Assembly: GCA_945486175.1 (NCBI GenBank)
Contig: CALYTA010000050.1
Coordinates: 1-7,045 of the forward strand
Source of the DNA: an uncultured Clostridia bacterium
GTDB taxonomy: Bacteria; Bacillota; Clostridia; Oscillospirales; Butyricicoccaceae
Reading direction: 5' to 3'
DNA length: 7,045 bases
The translations under genes and the position numbers were made by a program. This document shows, one piece after another, positions 3,370-7,045 of the stretch (its first letter is position 1; the number at the start of each line of letters is the position of its first letter). Under the pieces are notes generated by a model, which was given only the letters and a program-made list of their open reading frames with translations, was not told the DNA's origin and ran no database searches.

Positions 3370-5682
3370 ATGGCACAAAAACGCCCCAGCAAACCGAATA
3401 AACGCATGCGCCAGAGGGTTTCCTTTCTGATTGTGGTGTTTGCCGTGCTGGGCTTCGTTGTAGTTGCAGCGAAGCTGTTTTACATGCAGGTTATCAACAC
3501 CAATTTTTATCAGAGCAAGGCGGCGGAAAACCAGACCAAGGATCTGATTATTACGCCGATGCGCGGCACGATTTACGACCGCAATATGACCGAGCTTGCT
3601 GTCAGCGCGACGACACAGGAAATCAGTGTTGACCCCTCCATCATCCGTGACAAGGGCAAGGCGTCTGTCGTAAAACGCAAGGATGCCAATGGCAAGACCA
3701 TTGAGCCGACCGACGAGGAAATTGCGGCGGCACTTGAAACCTATCAGAAGAAGGTTGCCAGCGTGCTGGCGGAAAAGCTCGAACTGGATTTTGATGAAAC
3801 ACTCGAAAAGATTCAGCGGAATGTGTCCTATGTGCGCATCGCGCGCCGCGTGGACGCGGATATCGCCGACGAGCTGATGCAGGAGCTGGATAAGGAAAAT
3901 CTTTCCGGCGTGTATACGACGGCGGATTCCAAGCGCTATTACCGCTACGGCACGTTTGCTTCGCAGGTGATCGGCTTTACCAACGACGACGGCGAGGGCC
4001 TGTACGGCATCGAGCTGCAATATAATGATGTCCTCAAGGGCGTCGCGGGCCGCGTGGTCAAAGCGACCAATGCGCTCGGCTCGGATATGCCGTACGATTA
4101 TGAAAAGTATGTGCCGGAGCAGGACGGCGACGGCGTTGTGCTGTCGCTCGATGAAGGCGTGCAGCACTATCTGGAAAAGCATCTGGAAGAGGCGCTGAAC
4201 GACTATCAGGCGAAAAAGGGTGTGTGCGGCATCGTCATGGACATCAAAACGGGCGAAATCCTCGCCATGTCCACGAAGCCGGATTTTGACCTGAATAACC
4301 CGCGCACCATTCCGGAGGAATACACCGCACTGCTCGCCGAGCTGGATAACCTCAGCGGCGAGGAGTACAGCAGCAAATACAGTGAAATCCTGCTGCGCCT
4401 GTGGCGCAACAAGGCAATTAACGACACCTATGAGCCCGGTTCGACGTTCAAGGTCTTCACGGTTTCGTCCGCGCTGGAGGCTGGCGTCGTACAGGACAGC
4501 AGCACGTTTACCTGCGGCGGCTCCAAGGTAGTCAAGGATCGGACCATCCGGTGCTGGAAGAGCGGCGGCCACGGCACACAGGTGCTGGGACAGACGCTGG
4601 AAAATTCGTGCAACGTCGCGATGATGGACATCAGCGCCCTGCTGGGAACGGATATGTTCCGCAAATTCTTTGAGGCCTATGGCCTGATGGAAAAGACCGG
4701 CATTGACCTGCCGGGCGAGGCGACCGGCATTTTCTTCGACGACTTGATGGGTGAGGTCGACCTGGCGACTGCGTCGTTCGGACAGAACTTCCAGGTTACG
4801 CCGATTCAGGAGCTGTGTATGGTCGCAGCAGCCTGTAATGGCGGCGATCTTGTCACGCCGCATGTGGCGAAGGAAATTGTCGACACGGACGGGAATGTCA
4901 AACAGACCATTTCGACAGAGGTCAAGCGTCAGGTTATCTCGGAGGAGACCAGCAGCCTGATCCGGACATATCTGGAAAATGTCGTCTCACAGGGCACCGG
5001 TCAGAACGCCTATGTTGCGGGCTACCGCGTGGGCGGCAAGACGGCGACCTCGCAGAAACAGCCAAAGAGCGATGATTCGCTGCGTATTGCATCGTTTATC
5101 GGTGTTGCACCGATGGATGACCCGCAGTATGCCGTGCTGGTCATGATTGATGAGCCGCAGACCTCGGTCAAGGGCGGCGGCGCACTTGCAGCGCCGACGG
5201 TCGGACGTATTTTTGAAGATATCCTGCCATATCTCGGTGTAGAGGCGATTTATTCGGAGGATGAAACCGACCGCCAGGAGATCACGATACCGTCGCTGGT
5301 CGGCAAGTCAGTCGAAGACGCGCAGGCTGCGCTGGAAGAGCTCGGACTGGAATGCCGCATCAAGGGCGACGGCGATACGGTAACAGATCAGCTTCCGGTG
5401 GCGGGAATTTCGCTCCAGCCGGATAACAAGGTGGTTCTGTATTGCGGCGAGAGCAGGCCGACAGATAAGGTAGAAGTTCCGGATGTCAGCGGCATGAGCA
5501 TTGAGGCGGCACGCCAGCAGCTCGCAGACTACGGATTGTATATGAAGCAGAACGGCATTGCGGACTGGCGCGCAAACATCGCATCCGTCGCCATGCAGCA
5601 GAGTCCGGCAGCGGGAAGCAAGGTTTCCCCCGGCTCGGTTGTCACGGTGGCGTTCGGCAATGCGGTTACCAGTCAGGAATAA
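3370..5682 (+). CDS. ftsI: Class B penicillin-binding protein, FtsI/SpoVD type, with two PASTA domains
   Basis: This monofunctional D,D-transpeptidase cross-links septal (or, if SpoVD, spore cortex) peptidoglycan. The 770-aa product has a short basic cytoplasmic tail, a membrane anchor at about residues 17-40, the PBP dimerisation/pedestal domain (about 55-230, with MRGTIYDRN), and a transpeptidase domain (about 280-615). Two PASTA repeats follow at about 637-697 and 700-764. Active-site motifs are S358-T-F-K361 (nucleophile Ser358), S413-C-N415, and K557-T-A559 preceded by GG. The third motif reads KTA where KTG is usual. Cys395 and Cys414 fall where B. subtilis SpoVD has its redox-active pair, as recalled. 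The ATG at 3370 follows AGGAG (3356-3360). FtsI and SpoVD roles cannot be separated from one gene; its place after ftsL allows either. murE follows after 17 bases. Confidence 0.93.
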   Translation: MAQKRPSKPNKRMRQRVSFLIVVFAVLGFVVVAAKLFYMQVINTNFYQSKAAENQTKDLIITPMRGTIYDRNMTELAVSATTQEISVDPSIIRDKGKASVVKRKDANGKTIEPTDEEIAAALETYQKKVASVLAEKLELDFDETLEKIQRNVSYVRIARRVDADIADELMQELDKENLSGVYTTADSKRYYRYGTFASQVIGFTNDDGEGLYGIELQYNDVLKGVAGRVVKATNALGSDMPYDYEKYVPEQDGDGVVLSLDEGVQHYLEKHLEEALNDYQAKKGVCGIVMDIKTGEILAMSTKPDFDLNNPRTIPEEYTALLAELDNLSGEEYSSKYSEILLRLWRNKAINDTYEPGSTFKVFTVSSALEAGVVQDSSTFTCGGSKVVKDRTIRCWKSGGHGTQVLGQTLENSCNVAMMDISALLGTDMFRKFFEAYGLMEKTGIDLPGEATGIFFDDLMGEVDLATASFGQNFQVTPIQELCMVAAACNGGDLVTPHVAKEIVDTDGNVKQTISTEVKRQVISEETSSLIRTYLENVVSQGTGQNAYVAGYRVGGKTATSQKQPKSDDSLRIASFIGVAPMDDPQYAVLVMIDEPQTSVKGGGALAAPTVGRIFEDILPYLGVEAIYSEDETDRQEITIPSLVGKSVEDAQAALEELGLECRIKGDGDTVTDQLPVAGISLQPDNKVVLYCGESRPTDKVEVPDVSGMSIEAARQQLADYGLYMKQNGIADWRANIASVAMQQSPAAGSKVSPGSVVTVAFGNAVTSQE

Positions 5683-5699
5683 AAAGGAGGACTCGTACA

Positions 5700-7045
5700 A
5701 TGAAATTGGAAAAAATCCTCGGCGGCGTCGATATTGTGGAGCAGACCGCAGACGCTGCATGTGAAATCGGAGAACTGAAGTATGACTCCCGTCAGGTTCA
5801 GTCGGGTGACGTATTTGTCGCCATCACCGGCTTCGAGACCGACGGACACAAATACATCGGCAAGGCAATTGAACTGGGAGCAGGCGTGATCGTCTGTGAA
5901 TATATCCCGGAGGGCGGCATTTCCGTACCGTATGTGCGTGTATCATCGTCCCGTCGCGCACTGGCGCAGATGGCGGCGAATTATTTCGACCATCCGGCGG
6001 ACAGCATGACAATGGTCGGCATCACCGGCACCAACGGCAAGACGACTACCACCTATCTGCTCAAGACCATTCTCGAGGCACAGGGCCATAAGGTCGGCCT
6101 GATCGGCACCAATCAGAACATGATCGGCGACGAGATTCTGCCGACTGAGCGCACCACGCCGGAGTCGTTTGAGCTGCAGCGCCTGTTTGCGCAGATGCGC
6201 GACGCGGGCTGCTCGCATGTGCTGATGGAGGTTTCCTCGCATTCGCTCGTGCTCGACCGCGTGTATGGCATCACGTTTGCCGTCGGCGCGTTCACCAACC
6301 TGACACAGGATCATCTGGACTTCCACAAGACCATGGAGGCCTACCGCGATGCGAAGGCGCTGCTGTTTCATCAGAGCAAAATCGGCGTCATGAACCGCGA
6401 CGATGCGGACGGCCGCATCATTCTTGCGGAGCAGGCATGCCCGTTCCTCACCTATGGCGAGGAGGACGGCTGCGACATGTGTGCGCAGGGCATCGAGCTG
6501 CATGCGGACAGCATCCAGTTCAACTGCATGGCGCAGGGCGAATGCACGCCGGTTTCGCTGGGCATTCCGGGACAGTTTACCGTTTACAATGCGCTGTGTG
6601 CGCTGTCCTGCGCAAAGGCGCTGGGCATTTCGACCGCAGCGGCAGCGGCAGCGCTGCGCACGGCACATGGCGTCAAGGGCCGAGTCGAGGTCGTGCCGAC
6701 CGGTACCGATTATACCGTCCTCATCGACTATGCGCATTCGCCGGACGGCGTGGAGAATGTCCTGAAGGCGGCGCGCGGCTTCACAAAGGGCCGCCTGATC
6801 GGCCTGTTCGGCTGCGGCGGCGACCGCGACCGCACCAAGCGCCCGAAGATGGGTGCCATTGCGGCACAGCTGTCCGATCTGTGCATCGTCACGTCGGATA
6901 ACCCGCGTACGGAGAAGCCGGAGGCGATCATCGACGACATTCTTGAGGGCATGAAGGATACAAAAACGCCGTATGAGGTCATCGTCAACCGTCCGGAGGC
7001 GATCTGGCATGCGCTGGACATCGCACAGCCGGGCGATACCATCGT
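5700..7045 (+). CDS. murE: UDP-MurNAc-L-Ala-D-Glu--meso-DAP ligase MurE, 3' truncated by the window
   Basis: MurE adds the third residue to the UDP-MurNAc peptide stem in the cytoplasm using ATP. The frame is open from the ATG at 5700 to the window end, giving 448 codons of a protein usually near 480-500 aa. Visible are the N-terminal uridine-binding domain with YDSRQVQSGDVFVA, the ATP loop GITGTNGKTTT (Lys114 at 6039-6041), VSSHSL, NLTQDHLDFH, Lys219 in RDAKALLF (equivalent to the carbamylated lysine), the DYAHSPDG segment, and GCGGDRDRTKRP. The motif D400-N-P-R403 marks meso-diaminopimelate specificity; lysine-adding enzymes lack this arginine. AAGGAGG (5684-5690) precedes the start by 9 bases. 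The gene is 17 bases after the PBP gene and probably co-transcribed with it. The sequence ends just before the expected AGKGHE-type motif. Confidence 0.97.
   Translation, partial: MKLEKILGGVDIVEQTADAACEIGELKYDSRQVQSGDVFVAITGFETDGHKYIGKAIELGAGVIVCEYIPEGGISVPYVRVSSSRRALAQMAANYFDHPADSMTMVGITGTNGKTTTTYLLKTILEAQGHKVGLIGTNQNMIGDEILPTERTTPESFELQRLFAQMRDAGCSHVLMEVSSHSLVLDRVYGITFAVGAFTNLTQDHLDFHKTMEAYRDAKALLFHQSKIGVMNRDDADGRIILAEQACPFLTYGEEDGCDMCAQGIELHADSIQFNCMAQGECTPVSLGIPGQFTVYNALCALSCAKALGISTAAAAAALRTAHGVKGRVEVVPTGTDYTVLIDYAHSPDGVENVLKAARGFTKGRLIGLFGCGGDRDRTKRPKMGAIAAQLSDLCIVTSDNPRTEKPEAIIDDILEGMKDTKTPYEVIVNRPEAIWHALDIAQPGDTI
6636..6653 (+). repeat. GCAGCG hexamer x3 inside murE
   Basis: Three perfect tandem copies of GCAGCG encode an alanine run in the murE product. 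Gain or loss of a copy would keep the frame. It is probably just alanine codon repetition in a helix, with no role implied. Confidence 0.6.

Overview
This window looks like a chromosomal stretch from a low-copy, fairly GC-rich member of the Clostridia (Bacillota), probably near Oscillospiraceae/Ruminococcaceae or Butyricicoccus-type lineages. The support is the rsmD-coaD gene pair, a class B penicillin-binding protein of SpoVD/FtsI type with two PASTA domains, a clostridial-type RsmH with a cysteine cluster, and a MurE with the DNPR motif of meso-diaminopimelate-adding enzymes. The taxonomic call is inference; there is no rRNA gene in the window. All genes are on the + strand and nothing suggests mobile DNA.

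Region 1 (1-1045) is the end of an upstream housekeeping operon. It holds the last codons of a probable rsmD, then coaD (phosphopantetheine adenylyltransferase) with a stop/start overlap, then a small coiled-coil gene whose N- and C-terminal regions resemble the mycobacterial division protein SepIVA, which also sits near coaD. A factor-independent terminator (about 1067-1110) closes this unit.

Region 2 (1046-1323) is a dense control region. It contains a tandem 10-bp repeat, a near-perfect Gram-positive LexA/SOS operator inside a longer palindrome, two A-tracts, a strong sigma-A promoter (TTGCAT-17-TATAAT), and two GGTGGNG repeats exactly 10 bp apart that fit an MraZ autoregulatory site.

Region 3 (1324-7045) is the start of the division and cell wall (dcw) cluster: mraZ, rsmH, ftsL-like, ftsI/spoVD-type PBP, and murE, which runs off the window end. 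Between ftsL and the PBP gene the cluster is interrupted by a terminator followed by a new extended -10 promoter, so the PBP and murE probably have their own transcription unit.

Together the genes cover transcriptional control of the cluster (MraZ), ribosome modification (RsmH), divisome scaffold (FtsL), septal transpeptidation (PBP) and cytoplasmic peptidoglycan precursor synthesis (MurE). The most unusual points are the LexA box ahead of the dcw cluster, the SepIVA-like gene just upstream of it, the internal terminator/promoter, and a KTA in place of KTG in the PBP active site.
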